NCBI GenBank assembly: GCA_001804205.1
Contig: MHFM01000009.1
Location: 21,730 to 57,193, forward strand
DNA: 35,464 nt
Source: Omnitrophica bacterium RIFCSPLOWO2_01_FULL_45_10b
GTDB taxonomy: Bacteria > Omnitrophota > Omnitrophia > Omnitrophales > Danuiimicrobiaceae
Reading direction: 5' to 3'
Of this stretch, positions 6,325 to 12,921 are shown piece by piece. A model generated the notes under the pieces. The model was not told the origin of the DNA. It did not search any database and was given only the letters and a program-made list of their open reading frames with translations. Each line of letters begins with the position of its first letter. Positions within the stretch are counted from its first letter, which is position 1. Position numbers and translations under genes: made by a program.

Positions 6325-8043
6325 ATGGACAACAAAGAAATCGCCCAGATTTTAGAAGAGATTGCGGAACTGCTTGAAATTAAGGGCGAAAATCCGTTCA
6401 AAATCCGCGCTTATCATAATGGGGCACGAGTCATTGAAGGATTGGCAAGCGACATCGCCGAATTTGCCCGGTCAGGTAAATTGCGCGAGATTAAAGGCAT
6501 TGGCGAAGGTCTTGCCGAGAAAATTACGGAGCTCGTCAAAACCGGGAAATGTAAATATCATCATGAGCTGACCAAATCCCTTCCCGCCGGTATTTTAGAT
6601 TTGCTTCAAATCCCAGGGCTTGGGCCCAAGCGAGCCAAAGCACTTTTCGAGAAGCTTAAAATTAAAAGTGTGGCTGAACTTGAGCGGGCCTGCCATGAAA
6701 ATCGATTGGTGGATTTAGACGGATTTGGCGAAAAATCTCAGGCTAAAGTTTTAGAAGCCATTAAACACCACAAGAAGACAGAAGGATATTTTTTGATTTC
6801 ACAAGCAAAGGAGGAAAGCGAGAAATTTCTTCAGTATCTTAAGAAATCCAAAGGCATTTCCCGAATTGAAGTCGCCGGAAGCATTAGGCGTCACAAGGAA
6901 ATTGTCCATGATATGGATATTTTAATTAGCACGAAACGCCCCGCCCCAATCCATCAAGCGTTTACAAGTTATCCAGCCGTCGATCAAATTCTTGCGAAGG
7001 GCGAAACCAAGTCAAGCGTCATTTTAAAATCTGGAATTCAAGCAGATCTCAGAACAGTAAGCGATTCAGAATTTCCAAGCGCTCTTTATTATTTTACGGG
7101 AAGCAAAGAGCACAATGTAGCGACGCGTACGATCGCAAAACGAATGGGGCTTAAAATCAGCGAGTACGGAATTTTTAAAGGTACAAAACCCATTCCATGT
7201 AAGGATGAGGAAGCCATTTTTAAAGTTTTGGGCCTTCGTTATATTCCGCCCGAGCTTCGTGAAAATACCGGTGAAATTGAGGCAGCAAAAAAAGGACCGC
7301 TCCCAAAATTAATTGAACTGGAAGATATCAGGGGCGTTTTTCACGTTCATTCTACCTATAGCGATGGCACCGCTTCGCTTGAAGCCATGATTCATCATTC
7401 TGAAGAACTTGGTTATGAATATGTGGGGATTTCAGATCACTCGAAAACCGCCGTTTATGCCAATGGTCTTTCCGAGGCGAGGCTTGAGAAGCAAAATAAG
7501 GAACTCGATCGTCTCGAGCGAAAATTCAAAAAGATCAGGATTTTCCGCGGAATTGAATCTGATATTTTAGCGGATGGTTCCCTTGATTACCCGGATCGTG
7601 TGCTCAAGAAATTTGATTTTGTTGTTGGTTCCATTCATTCTCGTTTCAGCATGTCTGAAAAAGAAATGACCAAGCGTATCGCACGCGCCATGTCGCATCC
7701 GGCGATGACCATTTGGGGCCATCCGACCGGGCGGCTTCTTTTGGGGCGGGCAGGTTATGCGATTAATTACGATGCGCTTTTTGAAACTGCGGAAAAATAT
7801 GGCGTAGCGATCGAACTGAATGCCAACCCACATCGTTTGGATTTGGATTGGCGTTTTTGCAAAAAGCCAAAAGCAATGGGCCTCCGCTTCAGCATCAATC
7901 CCGATGCCCATAGCCTTGACGGTTTAAGCGATGTGGCCTATGGTGTGGGTATTGCGCGAAAAGGTTGGCTTGAGAAAAATGATGCGCTTAATACAATGTC
8001 CGTTTTGGAAGTAGAAAAATACTTGCGAGGCCGTAAAAAATGA
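6325..8043 (+). CDS. polX: DNA polymerase/3'-5' exonuclease PolX
   Basis: Family X DNA polymerase of 572 residues, used in gap filling during base-excision repair. The N-terminal 8 kDa-like and helix-hairpin-helix region (residues 1-150) contains IKGIGEGLAEKI and IPGLGPKRAKALFEKL. The nucleotidyltransferase core has VAGSIRRHKEIVHDMDIL with two catalytic Asp residues and a third in SGIQADLRTV. The C-terminal PHP phosphoesterase domain (from about residue 335) begins FHVHSTYSDGTASLEAM and has ISDHS, GSIHSRF and WGHPTGRLL, metal-binding signatures of the 3'-5' exonuclease. The ATG follows GAGGAGATAACTTT. Its TGA stop lies in the left ATGA of the element linking it to nth, so repair functions appear grouped. 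Confidence 0.95.
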   Translation: MDNKEIAQILEEIAELLEIKGENPFKIRAYHNGARVIEGLASDIAEFARSGKLREIKGIGEGLAEKITELVKTGKCKYHHELTKSLPAGILDLLQIPGLGPKRAKALFEKLKIKSVAELERACHENRLVDLDGFGEKSQAKVLEAIKHHKKTEGYFLISQAKEESEKFLQYLKKSKGISRIEVAGSIRRHKEIVHDMDILISTKRPAPIHQAFTSYPAVDQILAKGETKSSVILKSGIQADLRTVSDSEFPSALYYFTGSKEHNVATRTIAKRMGLKISEYGIFKGTKPIPCKDEEAIFKVLGLRYIPPELRENTGEIEAAKKGPLPKLIELEDIRGVFHVHSTYSDGTASLEAMIHHSEELGYEYVGISDHSKTAVYANGLSEARLEKQNKELDRLERKFKKIRIFRGIESDILADGSLDYPDRVLKKFDFVVGSIHSRFSMSEKEMTKRIARAMSHPAMTIWGHPTGRLLLGRAGYAINYDALFETAEKYGVAIELNANPHRLDLDWRFCKKPKAMGLRFSINPDAHSLDGLSDVAYGVGIARKGWLEKNDALNTMSVLEVEKYLRGRKK

Positions 8044-8159
8044 TTCCATCACCTCCTTGCGCGCCGCTTTTAAGCGGCGCCTTTTCTCAAGAAAAGCAAG
8101 AGCATTCCTATGACAATATGCTCCTAAGGAATGCTCTTGCCAAGGAGGTGGTGGGATGA
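8040..8159 (+). repeat. Intercistronic inverted-repeat element, type E, flanked by ATGA
   Basis: A 112-base core (8044-8155) lies between two ATGA copies. The left ATGA carries the polX stop, the right one the nth start. The outer arms TTCCATCACCTCCTTG (8044-8059) and CAAGGAGGTGGTGGG (8141-8155) form a helix of about 15 pairs including G-U. Inside are GCGCCGCTTTTAAGCGGCGC (8061-8080) and a 14-base perfect stem, GCAAGAGCATTCCT (8096-8109) with AGGAATGCTCTTGC (8127-8140). The right arm contains a perfect AGGAGGTG Shine-Dalgarno. The left arm, CACCTCCTT, equals the anti-Shine-Dalgarno end of 16S rRNA. Confidence 0.85.
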
Positions 8160-8839
8160 TTACCGAAAGTCTCGAATCTAAAAAAAAGCGCTCTTTGGAA
8201 ATTATCAAGCGCCTTAAAAAAACGTTTCCGGATGCCGCTATCGAACTAAATTTTAAAACTCCCATCGAACTTGTTGTCGCCACCATTCTTTCCGCCCAGT
8301 GTACGGATAAAAGAGTCAACATGGTAACGCCCGCTCTTTTTAAGAAATATAAATCGGCAAAAGATTACGCGAAAGCGAATGTTAAAACATTCGAAAAGGA
8401 AATCCGCTCTACGGGTTTTTATCGGGCCAAGACAAAAAATATCACCGGGTGCATGAAAGAAATTGTAAAGCGGTTTGGCGGGAAAGTGCCGAGTCGAATG
8501 GAAGATTTAGTAACGCTGCCAGGGGTTGGCAGAAAAACAGCAAATGTCATCTTGGGAAATATTTTTGGTACGCCCGGCCTTGTTGTTGATACCCATATGA
8601 GGCGGTTAGCCAATCGCCTTGGACTTACACGGCAACAAGACCCCGTAAAAATCGAAATGGAATTAAATGGAATGATTCCCCAAAAAGAATGGACCTTATT
8701 TTCCCATCTTATTATTTGGCACGGGCGCAGAACGTGTTTTGCCCGCAAGCCAAAATGCGCCGAATGTTCCATTAATACATTGTGTCCATCACGCGAAGAT
8801 GTGAAGCATGTTTCGGTTGGATTGATAAAAGCTCGATGA
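8156..8839 (+). CDS. nth: Endonuclease III (DNA glycosylase/AP lyase)
   Basis: Base-excision repair enzyme of 227 residues that removes oxidised pyrimidines and cuts at the abasic site. It has ATILSAQCTDKRVN near the N-terminus, the helix-hairpin-helix LVTLPGVGRKTANV with catalytic Lys127, and catalytic Asp145 in VVDTHMRRLANRLG, with the usual 18-residue spacing. The 4Fe-4S loop has the C-x6-C-x2-C-x5-C pattern in CFARKPKCAECSINTLC. Start ATG lies in the right ATGA of the type E element, after AGGAGGTGGTGGG. Its stop lies in the left ATGA of the type D element leading to queG. PolX and Nth in one transcript fits a base-excision repair operon. Confidence 0.95.
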   Translation: MITESLESKKKRSLEIIKRLKKTFPDAAIELNFKTPIELVVATILSAQCTDKRVNMVTPALFKKYKSAKDYAKANVKTFEKEIRSTGFYRAKTKNITGCMKEIVKRFGGKVPSRMEDLVTLPGVGRKTANVILGNIFGTPGLVVDTHMRRLANRLGLTRQQDPVKIEMELNGMIPQKEWTLFSHLIIWHGRRTCFARKPKCAECSINTLCPSREDVKHVSVGLIKAR

Positions 8840-8931
8840 TCCCCCACCAACTTTTTAAAAAAGAATATACCGGTTTCAAGAAATATTTGATTCGTTTAAT
8901 TGAACTGCTAACGAAAGTTGGTGGGGGATGA
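8836..8931 (+). repeat. Intercistronic inverted-repeat element, type D copy 2, flanked by ATGA
   Basis: An 88-base core (8840-8927) between ATGA copies at 8836-8839 and 8928-8931. A perfect 14-base stem pairs CCCCCACCAACTTT (8841-8854) with AAAGTTGGTGGGGG (8914-8927). The nth stop is in the left ATGA and the queG start in the right one. It has the same length and the same orientation relative to transcription as copy 1 at 5433-5528, although that copy is on the other strand. Confidence 0.88.
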
Positions 8932-9983
8932 CGATAAAAGAACGCATTAAAGCGCTGGCCCACGAAACTGGCTTTCATGCCTGCGGCATGACGCTTCCTC
9001 AACCGGTTCAGGAAGCGGAGGATATTTTTCGCCAGTGGCAAGAGCAAGGCAAGCACGGTGAGATGGCCTATCTTGAGCAATATGAAGAACGCCGGCAAAG
9101 TTTTTGGAAGCGTTTTAGCGATGCGAAAAGCATCATCGTCCTTGGCATTAATTATTTTTCAAAGTCAGAGACAAAATCCAATGGATATTTAACGGGCCGT
9201 GTGGCGCGTTATGCTTGGGGCCGAGATTATCACAAGGTGATTTCAGAAAAATTGGAGCTATTAAAAGAGAAAATAAAGCGAGAAGTGAACGATGAAGTTT
9301 ATTTTGAGCCGGCCACGGATACAAAACCATTGTTTGAGCGCACTCTTGCGCAACAGGCCGGACTTGGATTTATCGGAAAACAAACTCAGCTTTTATCGCT
9401 TCAATTCGGCCCGTGGCTTTTTCTCTCCGAGCTTATCACCAACTTAAAGCTTGAGCCGGATCAACCTTTTCAGGGAAGCTGTGGAACTTGCCGGTTGTGC
9501 ATTGATGAATGCCCGACCCATGCCATTGAAGAGACAGGGCACGTTGATGCCCGAAAATGCATTGCTTATCTTACGATTGAACACAAAACGGAAATTCCAA
9601 TGGAGCTTCGCGAGAAAATCGGAAATTGGGTATTTGGTTGCGACGAATGTTTAACCGTTTGCCCTTATACGGCAAAACAGAAGGAAACTGATTGGAAGGA
9701 ATTAACATCTGAAGCGGGTTTTGGCACTGAGCTTGATTTATTGCAGTTGTTTGAGACAAAAAGCAATCGCGATCATAAAAAGAAATTCGCTCATAGTCCG
9801 ATTTCACGGGCGAGCCGCAAGCAGCTGCTACGAAATGCCTGCGTCGTGCTTGGGAATTTAGGTTCTGACGCTGCTTTGCCGATTCTTGAGAAAGCGTTGG
9901 ATGACCCTTCGCCTTTGGTTCAAGATCATGCCCGATGGGCCATTAGCCAAATTAAGAAAGTAGCTAAAAATGTATTATTGTAA
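8928..9983 (+). CDS. queG: Epoxyqueuosine reductase
   Basis: Cobalamin- and iron-sulfur-dependent enzyme of 351 residues that reduces epoxyqueuosine to queuosine in tRNA, the last step of the pathway. The N-terminal part has YFEPATDTKPLFERTLAQQ and GFIGKQTQLL, typical of the cobalamin-binding region. Two 4Fe-4S clusters are supported by CGTCRLCIDECPTHAI and GCDECLTVCPYT, with RKCIAYLTIEHK between them. The C-terminus has HEAT-like helices (LRNACVVLGNLGSDAALPIL). The start ATG is the right end of the type D element, 9-14 bases after its GGTGGGGG. A QueD/PTPS-like gene lies at 18146-18523, but no other queuosine gene is seen. Confidence 0.95.
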   Translation: MTIKERIKALAHETGFHACGMTLPQPVQEAEDIFRQWQEQGKHGEMAYLEQYEERRQSFWKRFSDAKSIIVLGINYFSKSETKSNGYLTGRVARYAWGRDYHKVISEKLELLKEKIKREVNDEVYFEPATDTKPLFERTLAQQAGLGFIGKQTQLLSLQFGPWLFLSELITNLKLEPDQPFQGSCGTCRLCIDECPTHAIEETGHVDARKCIAYLTIEHKTEIPMELREKIGNWVFGCDECLTVCPYTAKQKETDWKELTSEAGFGTELDLLQLFETKSNRDHKKKFAHSPISRASRKQLLRNACVVLGNLGSDAALPILEKALDDPSPLVQDHARWAISQIKKVAKNVLL

Positions 9984-9988
9984 GTTAT

Positions 9989-10016
9989 TTGTATAAAAAG
10001 AGTTACGACTTAAACT
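9989..10016 (+). promoter_or_regulatory. Possible promoter of the charged-repeat/sigma factor operon
   Basis: TTGTAT (9989-9994), a 16-base spacer and TAAACT (10011-10016) give a moderate sigma-70 match between queG and the next gene. An ECF-type promoter for the encoded sigma factor could also be here but is not recognisable. Confidence 0.35.
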
Positions 10017-10041
10017 AAACCTTTTTACCTCCCATGCGTCT

Positions 10042-10065
10042 AATAGGGTGACACATTACCCTATT
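10042..10065 (+). promoter_or_regulatory. Perfect inverted repeat upstream of the charged-repeat gene
   Basis: AATAGGGT (10042-10049) and ACCCTATT (10058-10065) form a perfect dyad with an 8-base centre, just before the AAGGAGG ribosome-binding site at 10071-10077. It has no T run, so it is not a terminator. An operator or a leader hairpin that affects translation is possible. Confidence 0.5.
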
Positions 10066-10085
10066 GGGAAAAGGAGGATACGAAA

Positions 10086-11144
10086 ATGAAGGTAAAAATG
10101 ACGGTAAACTGGAAGGTTTTAGCAATCGTAATTTGTTCTGTTCTTGGTTTCGCTTCTTATGGATGGGCGGAGGATACAGCTGGTGCAGGGCAAACGGCTC
10201 AAGAGAAGATTGTCCATCTTAAGGAACTTCGAAGCCAGAATCCTGAGGCATTCCGCGAAGAGCTGAAGAAGCATCGGGAGCAGGTTCAGGAAAGGCTTAC
10301 CAAGCTTCGGGAAGAAAATCCGGAAAAGTTTAAGGAAATCGCCGAAAAAAGACGCGGGCAATTTCGCGAAAAGCTTGAAAAACTCCGCACAGAAAATCCG
10401 GAAAAGTTTAATGAGCTTACCGAGAAGCGTCGCGAACGGCTTGAGGAACGAGCCGAGCGTATCAAAACCAATCATCCGGAAAAGTACGATCAATTTCTGA
10501 AAAACCGTGAAAATCGATTTTCAGAATTTCGTGAAAATAATCCGGAGCGCTTTGAGCAATTTATGAAAAATCATCCGCATATGCGCGAGCGTTGGCAAAA
10601 TGCGCATCAGGATAGGAGAGAAGATATTCGCGACCGGCGCGAGGATTATCGCGATCGGCAGGAAAATATCCAAGATCGGCGTGAAGACGTTCAAGATAAA
10701 CGAGAAGATTACCGCGACCGAGCTGAAGATGTTCGCGATCGCCGCGAAGACCGAGCGGATCGCTTAGAGGATATTCGAGATGCTCAGCATGACGGTGGAC
10801 GGCGTGACCGGATGGAAGATGTTTGGGATAAGAAAGAAGACCGTTTGGACCAAAGGGAAGATATCAAAGACCGAAAAGAAGATGTGCGCGACCGAAGGGA
10901 AGATGTTCGGGATCATCGAGAAGATATCCGCGACCGGAGAGAGAATGTTAGGGATCGGCGCGAAAATGTTTTTGATAGAAAAAATGGACAGAAGCAGTTT
11001 AATCCCGGTAACGGGCCCCGGCCAGGGTTGGGTTCTGCGCAAGGCCATCCTGGCGGAAAGCCTGGTTTTGGTACGGGAGGAGCTGCTCAGAGAGTTGCAA
11101 AGAGAACAGGGCAAAGCGGTGGCGCTCGTCGCGGAAGAGGATAA
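10086..11144 (+). CDS. Secreted, highly charged heptad-repeat protein
   Basis: Unrecognised protein of 352 residues. The signal peptide ends GFASYGWA. Residues about 35-165 hold repeats of about 22 residues containing ENPEKF or NNPERF; residues about 170-290 are a run of seven-residue units close to DRREDVR, which should form a single long charged helix. The C-terminal 60 residues are Gly/Pro/Arg-rich and basic, as in nucleic-acid- or polyanion-binding tails. It is the first gene of a three-gene unit with an ECF sigma factor (3 bases downstream) and a membrane protein. An envelope-stress sensor or periplasmic chaperone role like that of CpxP/Spy is conceivable but is only inferred from context. 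AAGGAGG precedes the ATG. Confidence 0.75.
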   Translation: MKVKMTVNWKVLAIVICSVLGFASYGWAEDTAGAGQTAQEKIVHLKELRSQNPEAFREELKKHREQVQERLTKLREENPEKFKEIAEKRRGQFREKLEKLRTENPEKFNELTEKRRERLEERAERIKTNHPEKYDQFLKNRENRFSEFRENNPERFEQFMKNHPHMRERWQNAHQDRREDIRDRREDYRDRQENIQDRREDVQDKREDYRDRAEDVRDRREDRADRLEDIRDAQHDGGRRDRMEDVWDKKEDRLDQREDIKDRKEDVRDRREDVRDHREDIRDRRENVRDRRENVFDRKNGQKQFNPGNGPRPGLGSAQGHPGGKPGFGTGGAAQRVAKRTGQSGGARRGRG

Positions 11145-11147
11145 TTG

Positions 11148-11783
11148 ATGGAACCATCCGCTCTTTCTGATGAAACACTGGTGACGCAAGCACGCGAAGG
11201 CAGCCGAGACGCCTTCGGCGTGCTCGTTTCCCGATATCAGCTTCAAGCGATTATGATGGCCCAAGGCGTTCTTAGAAATTCAGAGTCAGCGAAAGATGCT
11301 TCGCAAAATGCGTTTGCGAAGGCTTATTTTGGTTTGGCTCGTTTTCGAGGAGACGCTAAATTTAAAACATGGCTTTTTAGGATTGTTTTAAATGAAGCTA
11401 AAGATGTTTATCGAAAGGAAATAACCCGCGGTTTGTTTCAATTTTGGTCTGGACGAGAAGGAAGCGAAGGTGAAGAAGAATCCATTTTGGAAATTATACC
11501 TTCAAGCGGCCAATCTCCGCGGGAGGCTTTTGAAGCGCAGGAAACGAAGGCGCAGCTTGAGCGGGCAATTTATGAACTGCCAGAGCGCGAGCGTGAAGTA
11601 TTTGTTTTGCGGTACTTAAACGGCCTGGCGCTTTCTGAAGTGGCGGAAACACTTGGTATGGCACTCGGAACAGTGAAAGCGCATTTGGCGCATGGTACCG
11701 TAAAGTTAAAATCTATTTTATCGGCTTCTGCAAAAACCGGTCTTGCCGGCAGGCAGGTAGGAAGCCAAATGAAAAGTATTTAG
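11148..11783 (+). CDS. ECF-type RNA polymerase sigma factor
   Basis: Sigma-70 family member of 211 residues with only regions 2 and 4. Region 2 covers about residues 20-90 (DAFGVLVSRYQ, NAFAKAYFGLARFRGDAKFKTWLFRIVLNEAKD). Region 4 (about residues 135-190) has ELPEREREVFVLRYLNGLA and a helix-turn-helix ending LGTVKAHLAHGTVKLK. It would direct transcription of an envelope-stress-like regulon. The ATG is preferred over a TTG one codon upstream; AGAGG lies before it. The C-terminal AKTGLAGRQVGSQMKSI contains a GCCGGCAGGCAGG palindromic oligomer. The downstream gene starts 12 bases after its stop and may encode its anti-sigma factor. Confidence 0.9.
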   Translation: MEPSALSDETLVTQAREGSRDAFGVLVSRYQLQAIMMAQGVLRNSESAKDASQNAFAKAYFGLARFRGDAKFKTWLFRIVLNEAKDVYRKEITRGLFQFWSGREGSEGEEESILEIIPSSGQSPREAFEAQETKAQLERAIYELPEREREVFVLRYLNGLALSEVAETLGMALGTVKAHLAHGTVKLKSILSASAKTGLAGRQVGSQMKSI

Positions 11784-11795
11784 GAGGTGAGCGAT

Positions 11796-12347
11796 ATGGA
11801 AAATGAGCAATTAACACCGGAACTTGAACGGTTGGTCAACAAGGTAAAGATCAAGGAACCTCCGCGCAATCTTTTGGATGGTTATCTAGCGGGTGTTAAC
11901 GCCAAAATTGATCAGCGGATGAAAGGGCCGCATTTCGGCTTTCCTCAGGCGGTCATTGTTTTGGTAGCCGGTGCCGCTTTGGCGGGAGCGCTTTATTTTG
12001 TTTGGAGGCCTATGCACTCTAAACCGCAAATTCTTCCCGTCATTGCGAGCGAAACGTCCGCCCAGCAGAACGGCGGATCCGCCGTCTGGAGTGGCGGAAA
12101 GCAATCCCAGAATTCAGAGATTGCTTCGGCTTCACTGAAAACTACGCCTCGCAATGACGAACCGAAGCCATTACCTTCAAAAACTCTTTCAATTGAGGAA
12201 GAGATGGCCGTTCTTGAAGCCTTTAGCGAGGAAGTGACGGATGCGGGAGTAGACTTATTAGGAGATGATGAACTCCTTGACGAGCTTTCTACGCTTGATG
12301 AGCTTGAGCTTTCTGCTCCAAGGTCTGCGCAACCGGTTGGTATCTGA
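11796..12347 (+). CDS. Single-pass membrane protein, possible anti-sigma factor
   Basis: Protein of 183 residues with a cytoplasmic N-terminal part of 50 residues (TPELERLVNKVKIKEPPRNL), one membrane helix at about 51-70 and an outer tail. Its position next to an ECF sigma factor and this topology suggest an anti-sigma factor, but no zinc-binding HxxxCxxC is present, so this is inference. Residues about 81-122 are encoded by a REP-like palindromic element (12038-12159) carried in frame, so this part of the outer tail is probably a recent insertion. The C-terminus is strongly acidic (LLGDDELLDELSTLDELEL). The ATG at 11796 has GGAGG 8 bases upstream, better than the GTG at 11787. Confidence 0.65.
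   Translation: MENEQLTPELERLVNKVKIKEPPRNLLDGYLAGVNAKIDQRMKGPHFGFPQAVIVLVAGAALAGALYFVWRPMHSKPQILPVIASETSAQQNGGSAVWSGGKQSQNSEIASASLKTTPRNDEPKPLPSKTLSIEEEMAVLEAFSEEVTDAGVDLLGDDELLDELSTLDELELSAPRSAQPVGI
12038..12159. repeat. REP-like palindromic element, TCATTGCGAG family, copy A2, inside a CDS
   Basis: The ends CGTCATTGCGAG (12038-12049) and CTCGCAATGACG (12148-12159) enclose GGCGGATCCGCC and a GATTGCTTC half. The element is translated in frame within the membrane protein, giving the family-typical strings VIASE and PRNDE. Its CCGCCGTCTGG and GTGGCGGAAAG segments match copy A4 in agmatine deiminase. Confidence 0.85.
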
Positions 12348-12385
12348 ACAAGACAGCCACCTAAAGCTTTTTCAGCCTTTTCCGA

Positions 12386-12391
12386 TATAAT
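12386..12391 (+). promoter_or_regulatory. -10 box of the third TIGR04073-like gene
   Basis: A perfect TATAAT 36 bases before the ATG at 12428. No convincing -35 is visible at 16-18 bases upstream. Confidence 0.45.
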
Positions 12392-12427
12392 AGGGAGAGA
12401 ACTTACACCTTAAAAGGGAGGAAACTA

Positions 12428-12796
12428 ATGAAACGAGTACTAGCGTTAATGATGGTGATGTTAATAGCTTTTGCTCCAATGAGTTTTGCTGCCTGCAAAT
12501 TCTGCGAATTAGCAGATTCAGACAGCTATTTTAAAGCCTTTGGCGGAAAACTTGGCCGCGGCATTGCCAATGCCGCTTTTGGTTGGGTTGAGCTGTTCAG
12601 ACAGCCGGCAATCAATGAGAATCCTTGGGAAGGGGTTGGAAGAGGTTTTGTTCACACCATTACGAGAACAGGCACCGGCGTTCTCGAAGTGGCAACCTCC
12701 CCTATTCCTCAAGTTAAGATTCCCGTTCCTGACCCAAGCTGTCCGCTTGAGTTACTGGGTTCGGAAAGCGATTCAAGCAGCAAAGCAAGTAAGTAA
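12428..12796 (+). CDS. Secreted TIGR04073-like small protein, copy 3
   Basis: Exported protein of 122 residues. The signal peptide MKRVLALMMVMLIAFAPMSFA is followed by CKFCELADSD, a Cys-x2-Cys at the start of the mature protein. The family core is GGKLGRGIANAAFGWVELFRQP, then GRGFVHTITRTGTGVLEVATSPIP, and a short Ser-rich tail. It is closest to copy 2 at 3851-4309. GGGAGG lies 6 bases before the ATG. With its own -10 box and a strong terminator, it is probably a single-gene transcript. The mature N-terminal Cys follows FAA, which does not form a good lipobox, so a lipoprotein is unlikely. Confidence 0.75.
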   Translation: MKRVLALMMVMLIAFAPMSFAACKFCELADSDSYFKAFGGKLGRGIANAAFGWVELFRQPAINENPWEGVGRGFVHTITRTGTGVLEVATSPIPQVKIPVPDPSCPLELLGSESDSSSKASK

Positions 12797-12826
12797 TAAG
12801 CTTGAAATAAGTTACGATCGTTATAT

Positions 12827-12864
12827 AAAAAGGCGCTATCAGATGATGATAGCGCCTTTATTAA
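12827..12864 (+). terminator. Rho-independent terminator
   Basis: AAAGGCGCTATC (12829-12840) pairs perfectly with GATAGCGCCTTT (12848-12859) around a 7-base loop and runs into TTTATTAATT. It closes the third TIGR04073-like gene. Confidence 0.88.
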
Positions 12865-12921
12865 TTGCTTGAATATTTTAGAACCCGATATTATCCTAAT
12901 ACTAGATTACACCTTACCCAT

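Noticed and set aside
10042..10065. Terminator for queG
   Set aside because: The dyad lacks a T run and lies close to the next ribosome-binding site, so an operator or leader structure is more likely.
1881..12796. A full exosortase/PEP-CTERM system in this window
   Set aside because: No exosortase, EpsI-like or PEP-CTERM protein is present; only the TIGR04073-like accessory proteins are seen.
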